Below are positions 32,170 to 42,760 of a DNA stretch of 64,000 bases, in pieces. This stretch comes from Linum tenue (lineage: Eukaryota; Streptophyta; Magnoliopsida; Malpighiales; Linaceae): the NCBI GenBank assembly GCA_946122785.1, contig CAMGYJ010000005.1, positions 81,524,547 to 81,588,546 of the forward strand, given 5' to 3'. Under the pieces are notes generated by a model that saw nothing but the letters and a program-made list of their open reading frames with translations, did no database searches and was not told where the DNA came from. Each line of letters opens with the position of its first letter. Position 1 is the first letter of the stretch. Position numbers and translations under genes: made by a program.

Positions 32170-32759
32170 GCATCTCAAATCATTGGTAACCTAAATGATG
32201 GAATGCACACTCGAGGTATGTACTATCCAGGTAAGTATGCATTTGTTTCCCTACTAGAAACGAAAAATTACAAGGACGCATTAACTGATGATGAATGGTT
32301 GTGTGTTATTCAAGAAGAACTTGTGCAATTTGCTAGATTACATGTTTGTTTGTGAACTATTACCTAGACCAATTGACAGAATGATAATAGGAACAAAATG
32401 GCTTTTTAGAAATAAAAACTGACAAAAATGGACAAGTGACTAAAAATAAGGCCAGACTTGTAGCTCAAGGATATTCAAGAAGAAGGAATCGATTTTGATG
32501 AAACCTTTGCTCCAGCTCGAATTGAATCTTTCAGACTTTTATTTGCTTATGCATGTTACATGAAAATTCCCTTCTTAAATGGATTTGAAAAGTGCTTTCT
32601 ATCAAGGAAATGGCGACAAGACCCTCTTTATTAAAAATGAGAATTCAGATACCGTAATTGTCCAAATTTATGTTGACGATATTGTCTTTGGATCAACTAA
32701 TCCTTTTATGTGTACCCAATTCTGTGAGTATGAAATCAGAATTTGAAATGAGCATGATG
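32170..32759 (+). pseudogene. pol: Element F reverse transcriptase, first part
   Basis: After a degenerate linker, RT blocks appear in several frames: TDKNGQVTKNKARLVAQGYS, ETFAPARIESFRLL and IYVDDIVFGSTNP, with YVDD at 32669-32680. A central RT stretch between the second and third blocks is missing. The hAT-like element H interrupts RT right after FEMSM. Confidence 0.83.
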
Positions 32760-33507
32760 TAGGGATGGGCAACGGGAAACGGGTATTTGGGTATACCATA
32801 CCCTCCCATTTTTTTAGGGTTACGGGTACCCAAATACCAGTAATTTTTACGGGATGAGACTTGGGATCAAGCATTTTTACAATGGGTACCCGCAGGTTAC
32901 CCGTTAATACTCGTTTGGGTATTACGGATACCCGTACTACCCGCAGTTTTAATTAAATGATAGGTAATTAATTCAATGAATTGTGGTTTAAGTATTATTC
33001 TCTTTTGTTGAACATAGCAATGATAGAGATATATAAATTAATATGTTAATTATTCTCTTTCGGCTTCTTTTTTGTAGCTACGTTGTTAAGCACATGTCTT
33101 TTGAGATAGCTATGTGGTTTAGTAGTAGTTGTTAGTCTCTCAATGATGTATATGATCACAAAGCTAATAATACAACAGTAAGACATTATCTTCTATAAAA
33201 GCAGAACTAATGGCTTTTCATCATTCTCACACGAGGACTCATTCTCACGTTATAACCTTTCCATTTCTTTGCACATTCACCCCGCCACCCGCTCTAAACA
33301 ATCCTCGTGGTACATACGAATTCTCGCTCTTATGATTTGTGATTAATATGGGTACCCGCGGGTACTCGTTATCCGTCCCGTACGGATAATGGGTACCCCT
33401 TGACCCGTATGAGTTTAGGACATGGGATAGAGTTTCCTCTCCAAATGAGAATGGGTACCCGTTTCAAACGGAATGGGTACCCATTCCCGTCCCGTTGCCC
33501 ACCCCTA
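32760..33507. mobile_element. Element H: hAT-like non-autonomous element in RT
   Basis: Ends TAGGGATGGGCAACGGGA and its inverted partner TAGGGGTGGGCAACGGGA. Target duplication is GCATGATG/GCATGATT (32752-32759, 33508-33515; 7 of 8). GGGTACCC and related motifs are repeated near both ends, as is common for subterminal transposase sites. No transposase ORF. Length 748 bp. Confidence 0.87.
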
Positions 33508-34030
33508 GCATGATTGGTGAACTATCCCACTTTCTAGGATTACAAATCAAGCAAACTAATTCAAGGATGTTTATAAGTCAAACTAGCAACACTAAATTCA
33601 TGCTTAAGAAATTCGATATGAATTTAGTAAACGTCAGCTTAACACCTATGGCTACTAATATGAAATTAGATAAGGATGAAGCTGGCTTAGCCTTCTGCGA
33701 AAAGAAGTATAGAGGAGTGATTGGATCACTCCTCTAATTAACAACTAGTCGACCAGATATTCAATACAGTGTTGGCTTGTGTGCAAGGTTCCATTCTAAA
33801 CCTAAAGAGAGTCATTTCAAAGCAGTTAAACGCATATTTAGATATCTTATAGGAACTATTGAGGTAGGACTGTGGTATCCAGCTACTCATTCATTTGAAC
33901 TAGTCAGATATAGTGACTCAGATTTTGGGGGAAGTCTGGTTGATAGAAAAAGCACCTCAGGAACCATTCAATTCCTAGGACCAACTCTTGTTTCTTGGTT
34001 AGCAAAACATAAGGAGCAGTTGCACTCTCT
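33508..34030 (+). pseudogene. pol: Element F RT end and RNase H start
   Basis: Continues the RT with GELSHFLGLQIKQ, the connection region with SRPDIQYSVGLCARF and RNase H with VRYSDSDFGGSLVDRKSTSG. A stop lies after GVIGSLL (33737). RNase H is interrupted at 34031 by element I. Confidence 0.85.
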
Positions 34031-34650
34031 TAGACCTGGCAATCGGGTTGGGTTGGGTAATTTCGGGTTGGAAATCTCGGGTTACGGATCTTCACGGGTC
34101 GGGTCATGTTGGGTTTGCTGATTCCGGGTCAAATATTGACCCAACCCATCGGGTTTCGGGTTATTTCGGGTTATGAGCGTTCTCAGAAACAATATCAAAT
34201 ATGCCTCATAAATTTTTAAAGAACACAATCTTTTACATATGTGTGACAATAGTTTGCCTAGCACATGTTAATTAACAAATGCTCAACTCTTCCATGCTAA
34301 TGAAAAGAAATAAAATTGCACAAATCGTGAAAAAACAATGACGAAAATAATACTAATAAAATAAACAATGATGTTTGATTATCTTTACACTTCCAACTTG
34401 TTTTCAAATTCATATGAATTTTTTTTAACATCTCAGCAAAGTATAAGAGATTTTATCATTTTGAGAGTGACATACACAATGGAGCGGGTCTAGCGGGTCG
34501 ACCCAAAAACCAACCCAACCCGACCCAAAAACTACGGGTTAATCGGTTTCGGGTCATTCCGGTTTCGGGTTAAAAAAACCTCAACCCATTCTCTATTTTT
34601 CGGGCGGGTTCGGGTCGGGTCAACGGGTCGGGTTCTCATTTGCCAGGTCT
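34031..34650. mobile_element. Element I: short TIR element in RNase H
   Basis: Ends AGACCTGGCAA and TTGCCAGGTCT are perfect inverted repeats, flanked by a 9-bp duplication GCACTCTCT (34022-34030, 34651-34659). Nine bases suits Mutator-like elements. Both ends are packed with CGGGTTGGG/CCCAACCCG motifs. No ORF of note. Confidence 0.83.
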
Positions 34651-35015
34651 GCACTCTCTATAGCGGAGGCTGAATATATGGCAGCTGGAAGTTACTGTGC
34701 TCAACTCATGTGGATGAAAGCACAATTATCAGATTATGGTTTTGACTACAAAATATTCCTATTTGTTATGATAATACAAGTACAATCTGTATGACGAAAA
34801 ATCGAGTTCAACACTCGAGGACTAAACACATAGAAATAAAATACCACTTCATAAGAGAACTGGTCAAAGCAGGACATGTTTGCTTGCAATTTGTGTCAAC
34901 TGAATTCCGATTGGCCGATTTATTCACAAAACCTCTCCCTATTGAACGTTTTCTTCAGCTATGCACCGAACTAGGGTTAAAGTCTTCCAGTCAGATTGAG
35001 AATCTAGAAAGATAA
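34651..35015 (+). pseudogene. pol: Element F RNase H end
   Basis: Resumes with IAEAEYMAAGSYCAQ and, after a frameshift near 34755-34790, continues HSRTKHIEIKYHFIRE and ADLFTKPLP, the standard copia RNase H C-terminus. It ends at the stop at 35015. Confidence 0.85.
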
Positions 35016-35278
35016 AACCCCTATTGGGTCTTTTTGCTCTGAGTGTTTGGCTTATCTTGGTTTGAAATAATGTCTCTTTACGGCTCATGCTTGCCTATTT
35101 CCAAGAAAAAAATATTTGCATGCTACTGTTTCATCATTATAACTTTATCCTGCGGGAAACTCTTCCTATCCTCCATCCTCTCCTAATCTCTCATCTATTT
35201 AAACTCTATTCCCTTCTCCATTCTTCCTCGCTAGCTTCAAACCCTACAAACCCATTTCAGCAAACCATCAATTTCAAC

Positions 35279-36278
35279 ATGAGTGACCACTTGCCTAGAC
35301 CATTTTGATTTGATGGCCTGGTTCATACATATCCAGGCTATATGTTTCATGAGCCAGTGGTGGTGAATCATCATCACCACCTTCAGAATTTTGACCAAAG
35401 GAGACTCCACCACATCACTCAACTCGATCCATACGAGTTCAATCTTTACAAGTTTGACATAATCTCTCTCATAGAAGGGTCGGGCTGGGATTTTCTTCTT
35501 CGCCAGCCTCTCCACCCTGCTTGCCCTGGTGCTATCAAATATTTCTATTCCAATCTTCGATGTCAAGGTGTGAGCACAAGAAGTTTGACTACCCTCGTTT
35601 ATGGTCATCTTCTGACCATCCTAGTAGGAGCTCTCAATGAATCCTTGGATTCCGCTCTCAAGGAATTGACATTGCTCATCCCTTAGAGTTTTGAAAACAG
35701 GAGTTCAAAATCAATGTCGAGTATGAGAACTTCTCAACTAAGCCAACTGGTGGATCTGATGTACCCATCCCAACTAATTGGTTGCCTCCACGACTGAGGA
35801 TCTTCATCACTTCCTCACTCATGTATTTTTCCCTCGATCTTTTAATCAAGATTGTGTCCTTCCCTTGGACCTTTGGATAATCTCGAGTCATACTGCAAGA
35901 CGAAATCTGGACTACTCAAGCCTCCTGTTTGCACACCTTCTCCCTGCAAGAGATGAGCACTTCCAGGGATTGCTGCCCTTTGGATCCATCATTACTTGCT
36001 TGCTGATCAATCTAGGTGTTGACTTGTCTGAGTTTTGTAGTGTGTCCTCCACAATGTATGTCAGTGCATTGAATGTGCTCATGGTGCTTGACTTGTCAAC
36101 TGAAATTCCTCATCCTCCTCTCTCTTCTGCCTCTATCCTTGGTCCTCGACCAAAACCTCTCTCAGCCAAAAAGGCCAATTCTGATGGAGAAACAAGTAAA
36201 ACTGGTGATATGGTTTTCATTGTGTCTGAAGGAAACTCTTCTTCAGATGACTCTGTTGCACCTGCTCATGCATCCTAA
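35279..36278 (+). pseudogene. Element F post-pol ORF (plant transposon protein-like)
   Basis: ATG 35279 opens a frame to 35686 with one early TGA (35306); the sequence continues in another frame at 35778-36278. The first part has GSGWDFLLRQPLHPACPGAI then KYFYSNL. The second has HHFLTHVFFPRSFNQDCVLP and LDLWII. Together they resemble the plant transposon-associated domain found after pol or in env position in several retroelements (my recognition, no search). The end is Ser/Asp-rich. No membrane segment. Function unknown. Confidence 0.55.
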
Positions 36279-36580
36279 GCCCTCTTCTTCTTAGGGAATT
36301 GTTCCAGAATGTTTTTATGTTTAGATGTTTTAGTTGGTAGAATCCTTTTGTGATGATGTCCTTCTGTTCGGATGAAGCATATGTTTAGGGGGAATATGTT
36401 TAAGTTATTGTATTGGTCTTCTGTAATGTTGTGCCTCTATGTTTCGGACATGCTACTTTTGTAATGATGTACTTCTGCTTTCATATTCATGCAGTATGTT
36501 TTCTTTCTCGAGGATTCTGTTCTGCTGCTGTGTTCTATTCCTTTCAGGCCTCTTAGGACTTCTCGGACGAAGGGGAAAAT
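36279..36580 (+). other. Element F 3' spacer and PPT
   Basis: T-rich, non-coding. A purine tract AAGGGGAAAAT directly precedes the 3' LTR, and a second PPT-like TTTAGGGGGAATATG lies at about 36385-36400. Confidence 0.7.
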
Positions 36581-37209
36581 TGATGCACGTAACGAGCGGC
36601 TTAAAAAAAGTGCACCTTGGAAACGAAACGGTGGGTACGGCATCGTTCCTTGCAAACGACGACGCATTAAGATTTCGTCCTTCAAAGAATTTAACCCCTT
36701 AGATCATAGGCTCCTCGTGCAATGCTCTTCTGCCTTGTTCTCTCTCAAGACATCGTGACAGCTTCCTCGAGCCTACTCCACAATCGTCACCGCCTGTACT
36801 ACTGGACCTCATGATGATCGAAGCTATGGCCTCCTCCATTAGAAAACAGTCATCTTCTACTTTTCCCTATAAATTATGTACTCTTGCCTTTGTTTAGAAC
36901 TTGGCAGTCTGTAGTAAGAGATAGAGCTAAGTTTCTCTTCTACCTTGGGTCCATTGTTAGCTTCAATAGCTTAATTCACAATGTCTGAAACTGGGTGAAT
37001 TAAGCTAGGGTAGTTGGTTTGGGTTTCTCATTTGTTTAAAGGGCCAATTTGATTGGCTTAGGTTAGTGTTTATCTTGTTACTTGCTTGTAATTCTTCCAT
37101 TATCAATAAAACATCCTTCTGTTTTAAAAGTCCTCAATCGAGAACATTTCCAATAGGCCGAGTGTCTCAATTGTTCAATTAGAGTCTTCCTTCTCATCCT
37201 GATTCAACA
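36581..37209 (+). repeat. Element F 3' LTR
   Basis: TGATGCACGTAACG to GATTCAACA, 629 bp, with TATAAAT at 36868-36874. Visible divergence from the 5' LTR supports an old insertion. Confidence 0.92.
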
Positions 37210-37281
37210 CGGTGTACACTCCTTATCATACTAACAAAACCACTCTTCAAATACCGTCAATCAATCAAAACCCTACCATCC

Positions 37282-37664
37282 TGATAGAAACCCACGGTTT
37301 CTATTATAGTATTATTATTATGGTTAATATTAGAATTTTATCATATATGGTTAGTAGTCTTATAGTCGTGTTAGGTTTATTAGTAAGGTTTTCCAGCAAT
37401 TCTCTCTCTCTATATATATGTACTTTTTGCCCCTCATAAGATTAAGCATAAATCAATAAATTAATTATCCTCCCAAACACTAAGCTCTCTCTATCTCCTA
37501 ATTTATCTTCTTCCCTAATCCAAGGCTTCGCCCGATTCTTATTATTTTCTTCTTCTTCTTCTTCTTCCCTAAATTCTTAATCTCAACCCAAATTCTATCT
37601 TCGAATCCCTAAATCCCCAATCACCCAACACTCTCGATAGAACCCTAGAATTAGGTTTCTATCA
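37282..37664 (+). repeat. Element J 5' LTR
   Basis: Begins TGATAGAAACC and ends GGTTTCTATCA, an 11-bp perfect inverted terminal repeat, much longer than the usual TG...CA. TATATATAT at 37411-37419 is a likely TATA box. A second AGAAACC/GGTTTCT palindrome lies at the very start. Confidence 0.9.
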
Positions 37665-39398
37665 TTTGGTATGAGAGGCTGGTTCCAAAGCGAGTTCGTC
37701 CCAACTCTCAACCAGGGACAACTTCCTACCAATAAGAGCCAACATGAGCTCGTCATAGCTCTATGATCCGGAATGGGATCGTTTGACGCGGCTACTGCGT
37801 CAGTCCCTTGCCGAGCTCGAGTAGGAGGTGAGGGAGTTGGCAGCAGCAGGCGGTGTTGCAACTTTTATTGTGGTCGCCACCAAGAAGGCCGAGGAGCAGA
37901 GACAGGTCTTGATGGAGGTGGCCAAATATCCATCTTTATTGTCCAACGTAAAGAAGATGGCTGAGATTCAACCGTCGCCGACACCAACAACTACCCCAAC
38001 AGATGTAGTGGCCGATGAACCGATCTCTGCAACAACGAGCATCCCCAGTAATGATGTTGGCCACCTGGAGCGTCAAGTTCAGAAAAACTCCATCGAACGA
38101 ACTGCATCTGGACTAATTAATCTCAGTTCAATTGAGCCGGTCAATCGACGGCTGGAAATTCAGGAAGAAGGAGTGTAGCGACAACAGCGGCCGCCAACAC
38201 CAATCGACTTTGCGGGAATGATAAAAAGACAGGTTGTTGGTTGGACTAGTCGGAGCCAAGGCGGAAGAAGTCCGTCGACTCTCCGATCGAGACAGGAGAG
38301 AAAGAGTTGAGGGATGCGAAACCGCATAAGAGGTCGGAAGTGCACGGTCGTCCCCGCCAACGAAAAAGCGGCTTGCTGCCAAGAAAAGAGTCAATTAAGA
38401 AGGAGAGCGGAGAATTCTCTCTCCTCGTGAACCATATCTTACCAGAGCAACAAGTAGAGCGCCGAGAGCCGTCTGTCGCAACGAAAGACAGGAAGGTGGA
38501 GAGGGAGCAAGGACTGACGGCAGATCCTATGGAGATGTCGAGTGCCGAGAAGACAAAAAAAAAGTGAGCTTGGCTCCTAACTGTCGAGTGTGCTCGTCCG
38601 TAGGGTTCAAAAAGAAGGGAAGTGGCGCAATGAGGAAGGAGAGTGACGATAACTCTCCACTGACACAACCTCGACCACCGACCTGGACCCATGCAAGACA
38701 GCGGCGGCCTGCTTCATTAATGGGGCGAGATATGTGGGCCATAGGTCCGAACGAGGAGATGCATATGAATCCACTATGGTGGACCGAGACGATTGGGACA
38801 GTAGCGAGAAGTGAAAGAACCATCGAGGCAAGTGGGGCTTTCTGGATCATTGCGGAATTGACGTGGGACATAGCCTCAGGGATGGGCATCGCATGCCCCT
38901 TTGCAATTCATGGCGCCAGGGGTGGTGAGATGGGAACATGGCCACCGAACTGTGATAAAAAAGGGAAGCCTGAAATGTAAGCTCTTCAATTCCTTAATCC
39001 AATTGGCAAGATGAAAATCATGTAAGAATAAGGGAAGCCACAAATAGGATATGAGAGGAAGGAAGAAGGGAAGCCACCGAAATGTTGGCAAGGTTGGCCA
39101 GCATTGGATGGAAATTATAGAGCACCCAATTGAATTTTCCAGGGCTTAATAAACATAGTTACAAAGAAGAGTCGTTCTCATGTTCGTATTTTGTGGATTT
39201 TGAAGAGGAGATGGACTCGTCTGCCTTTGGCGAAGAGGACAAGTATCACGGCGTGGGAGAGGCATCGAAGGTCAAGAAGTTATGAGAAATAGGTTCATTT
39301 AAGAGCATCAACGCAATTGGAAACGAATAAAGCGGAAGGTAAAGCAAATGAAGTTGATCGCGACTTTGAGGACAAGGTTGCTCTCAAGGGGGAGAGGA
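37665..39398 (+). other. Element J internal region, unrecognised ORFs
   Basis: The longest plausible frames are 37828-38178 (116 codons, Ala/Glu-rich then Pro/Thr-rich) and 38564-38980. Neither shows a domain I know, and they are in different frames with stops between. It could be a worn gag-like gene or captured host DNA. Confidence 0.45.
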
Positions 39399-39751
39399 TG
39401 ATAGAAACCCATGGTTTCTATTATGTTAATATTAGGATTTTATAAGATATGGTTAGTGGTCTTATAGTCGTATTAGGTTTATTAGTAGGGTTTCCCAGCA
39501 ATTCTCTATATATATGTACTTTTGTCCTCTCGTCAGATTAAGCAGAATTCAATAAATGAATTATCCTCTCAAACCCTAAGCTCTCTCTATCTCCTAATTT
39601 ATCTTCTTCCCTAATCCAAGGCTTCGGCCGATTCTTATTCTTTTCTTCTCTCCTCCTAAATTCTCAATCTCAATCCCCAATCCTATCTCCAAATCCCTAT
39701 TTCCCAATCACCCAACACTACCGATAGAACCATAGAATTAGGTTTCTATCA
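39399..39751 (+). repeat. Element J 3' LTR
   Basis: Same 11-bp inverted ends as the 5' LTR. It is about 30 bp shorter through small deletions, several in CTT/TCT runs. Confidence 0.9.
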
Positions 39752-41170
39752 GATCCATACATAGTGAGAAAGTCACATAAAACATGATATTGAGAAACCT
39801 AGAGAGCTCTCCTGGATGAGTTCCACTTGCTTCATAGGGTCTTCATTGATCGCCTCTTCAACCTCCTTTTCATCTTCAAATGGTAAGAGATGATGGCGTA
39901 CACAAGCTTTCTCAACCTTATCTTGTAGCGTCAAATAGGGAGGAGGGAGGGGTTGGAAATCCATGTTGGAGCATGTTCTTTCAAATTTCTTCGTGGCAAG
40001 CTCCAATGAGTTACTTGCCATGAAGTTCTCCATTTTGAACTCCAATTCGGACTTCACTATGGGTTGGGAGGATGTCTTCTTGGTATGGGAAAAATTATTG
40101 ATATCCCCATGAGTATGGTTGTTCTTTATGGAAGTAAATTTGGTAATACAACCCTGATATGATCCCAATTCGATCACTTCCTCAACCGGAATTGCTTGAT
40201 CAAGAAGCAAACCCAAACACTAGCAAAAATTATCAATTTTGGCCAAGTCATTTTACATTTTCAGGTGACCCAATTTGGAGGATTGGTTCTATCAATTTAC
40301 TCAATGAAAATTCGAGATTGATGGTATGTATTGAAGCTGGGAAGTTGTTCTACATCTTGGAATGCTTGGAAGCTCGAGGCAAAGCTCAGAAGGCCATTTT
40401 TCAAGCTTCCCAAAAGGCTAGCTCAAAATCGGGAAACTATCCAAAAATGACTAAGTCATGGAGCAGTTTCGGGAAGCTCACTTTGGAGCTCGATTCCAGG
40501 AGATTGAGTGAGATTCGAGACTCCAGATCCATACCACATGAAAGTATGTTTCTTCTACTTCATCGACAAGGCATTGGGTGATCAGAGGGGTACCTGGAAG
40601 GGCTCGAACGAAGGCTCCAAAGAATCGTATCGAGGCCACGTTTCTGTCTTTGGAATTCAGCAAACACGAATCCTTCTCGGATTAGGATTAGAAGACTGTT
40701 GAATTTGGATTCCTTTTCATCGTATAATGTAATAAGATTTCTTCTAAGAGTGTTAGGATTAGCTAGGTCTACTTAGTAGCTTTGATTCATTGTAATTTTT
40801 AGTTTTAGGAGTTAAATCGAATAAACCGCAAGGTTGAGTTCCATAGCTTTTGCTTTGTGAATTTGGAGATCTTCCTAGCTAATTCTAGGAGACATTTCGA
40901 GCTTGTATCGATCAGTTATTCCCACTGTTCATTGCCAAGCATCTACCCTAAGTTTTCAAGCCTCTTTCCCTACCAGAAGGTTGCACGAAATCACCATCCC
41001 AAACACGAACTCAAACTCAGTTTTGTTTACGTCAGTTCTGAGTTTTGATTCAATCTTTGGATTGAATCTTGTTGTGCTACTCTGATTCCAAACCACCCAT
41101 CTAGAGGGTTATCAAACCCAAATCCTTCGCTCAACTATCTTATTGCTCCATGAAGATCCAAGATAATCAA
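39752..41170. other. Retroelement-derived DNA, not resolved
   Basis: A minus-strand frame at 39773-40216 (147 codons, SELEFKMENFMASNSLELAT and a DKVEKACVRHHLLPFEDEKE stretch) is open but unrecognised. From about 40197 the plus strand reads like a gypsy LTR (TTGGCCAAGTCATTTTACA near 40239, later GTTTTAGGAGTTAAATCG) and stops without a clear end near 41100. Confidence 0.35.
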
Positions 41171-41179
41171 TATCGGGTA

Positions 41180-42560
41180 TGGGGTGACTCACCACGGATA
41201 CACTGCGAATTAATCCTGACTAGAGCTCAAGCATAAACTCTAGCCGGGTGTAGTATAGGGCGAGTATGTTTTAATTGTAAAACACGGGCCAGTCCATGTA
41301 CCCCTACTTAAATCGCTTAGTTTGTTATCTAGCAACCGTTTTTTAGTTTAAAACTACGAAACCTACAAATGAAAACAAGCAAGTAAAGTAAATAGAGGTT
41401 GTCCAATGAGAGAATAGTTCACCGGGTATTGCTCCCCTTAGCTAACAATTACGACTTGTTGGATCGAATGGTCGTGTGTGGTAAGGGGGTTGTAAACCGT
41501 AGGGAAGTGTAACAAGTAGCCACGCGCCACTCTCTTAGTCTCTAGGTCGAGGGAAGGGGATATGATCCAAGCCATCAATGTGACTCTCTCGACCTATTGA
41601 CTAAGGGATGGTTAGACTTCACCTCGAATCGGAGTTTGGACGGCCACCCACAACCAAAACCCTAAGTGCTAATACAAAATAAGAGGTTTGCCCTGCATTA
41701 ACCTAGATAGGAGACAGTGAATTGCCTAAGAAACCCCAACATTCAAGCCTCTTTCAAAGAAAGGAAGGGCGTTTTCTCTCTACCTAGGTTAGAATGGCAA
41801 TTAGATTGATAGGCTTTCACACAAAACAATCATTCATGAATATTACCTCCATTCACATTAAACACAACCACACACAAATCATTCAATCCATACAAACATT
41901 CACATAATTGTAGCTAGGGTTTACAAACACCCAAGTGAATAGGTAGGCTATTCCATAGAAAGGAAAAGGAAAACAAAGAAAAGGAGAGAAAGAAACATGA
42001 AGAGATGAAAACCTTTCCTCCTTGTTGCTTGAATCTCCCTTGAGAAGAAGAAACCTTCACTCCTCTAGCTTGAAATAAGCCCAATCTCCTTCTTCCTCCT
42101 TTGAATGGCCTTTTCTCTCTCTAGAATAGGAAGAGGAAACCCTAATCTCTCACTATAAACCCTCCTTTATTCTGAAACTAAAATCCTAGAAAAAATCTCT
42201 CTTCCTCCTTCAGTTCACTTCCCATTTTATACCCAGATCAGGCTCAGATCACGATCCCAGTTCACGGCCGTGAACTTAAGGCGGGGACCGTAATCTCGGG
42301 CCAAAATGCGCTGCTTAACTAACTCAGTTCATGGTAATTGGCTTGATTCTAGTGAAACCGAAAACTACGCTAGAACCTCGCACTTCACGGTCTTCGGGCA
42401 ATTGTCACGGTTCCACTTTTTCGCGCTTTTCGACCTCCAATCGACCCGAAACTCGTCCTCGGCCTTCTCACAAGTGCTAGTACCTGAAATATGACAAAAC
42501 AAGCACACCTTAGCGTAAAATAGTTCGAGAGACGATGAAATGTGTGCATTTAGACCCGAA
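41180..42560 (-). repeat. LTR fragment K (gypsy type)
   Basis: On the minus strand it shows the LTR order seen in A, B and C: start region with TATTTCAGGTACTAGCAC (about 42475-42495), a palindromic cluster with TTCACGGCCGTGAA (42243-42415), CTAGAGAGAG (about 42117) and the shared core (41914-41960). Ends were not located precisely. Confidence 0.6.
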
Positions 42561-42760
42561 TTAGGGGGATACCCCCACATGTTGGTGAATTCATAGTATC
42601 CATGATTTAGTATCTACAAACACAAAAATACTAAAAAGCATTCAAACACACGCAAACCACCCGTTGGAGAGATGAGTGGGTCAAACAAACACTAACAGAC
42701 ACAACAAAAAGTAAGAAACCAAAGATGGAAAGAAGGTAGCTAAAATACACTTCCATAGCC

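Larger units (their letters stand above)
27371..37209 (+). mobile_element. Element F: decayed Ty1/copia element with a post-pol ORF
   Basis: LTRs at 27371-27992 and 36581-37209, an initiator-tRNA-Met PBS, then gag, protease, integrase, RT and RNase H in copia order, followed by an extra ORF. Gag, RT and RNase H are each split by a later insertion (28226-29643, 32760-33507, 34031-34650). Many stops and frameshifts are present. Flanks TGGGT and CGGTG do not match, so either a border is slightly wrong or the element was rearranged. Gag and integrase style and the ORF after pol suggest the Sirevirus/Maximus side of copia (inference). Confidence 0.9.
37282..39751 (+). mobile_element. Element J: small non-autonomous LTR element (2.47 kb)
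   Basis: Two LTRs (37282-37664 and 39399-39751) flank 1.73 kb. The PBS TGGTATGAGAGGCTGG (from 37667) resembles the initiator tRNA-Met site with several mismatches. The PPT is AAGGGGGAGAGGA at about 39386-39398. The 5-bp flanks CATCC and GATCC match at four of five. No gag, RT or integrase is recognisable. Size fits a TRIM/LARD-like element. Confidence 0.87.

Noticed and set aside
38246..38692. 148-codon minus-strand frame in element J
   Set aside because: Opposite to the element and overlaps plus-strand frames. No domain recognised.
40159..40581. 140-codon plus-strand ORF
   Set aside because: Overlaps LTR-like sequence and an opposite-strand frame; no domain recognised.
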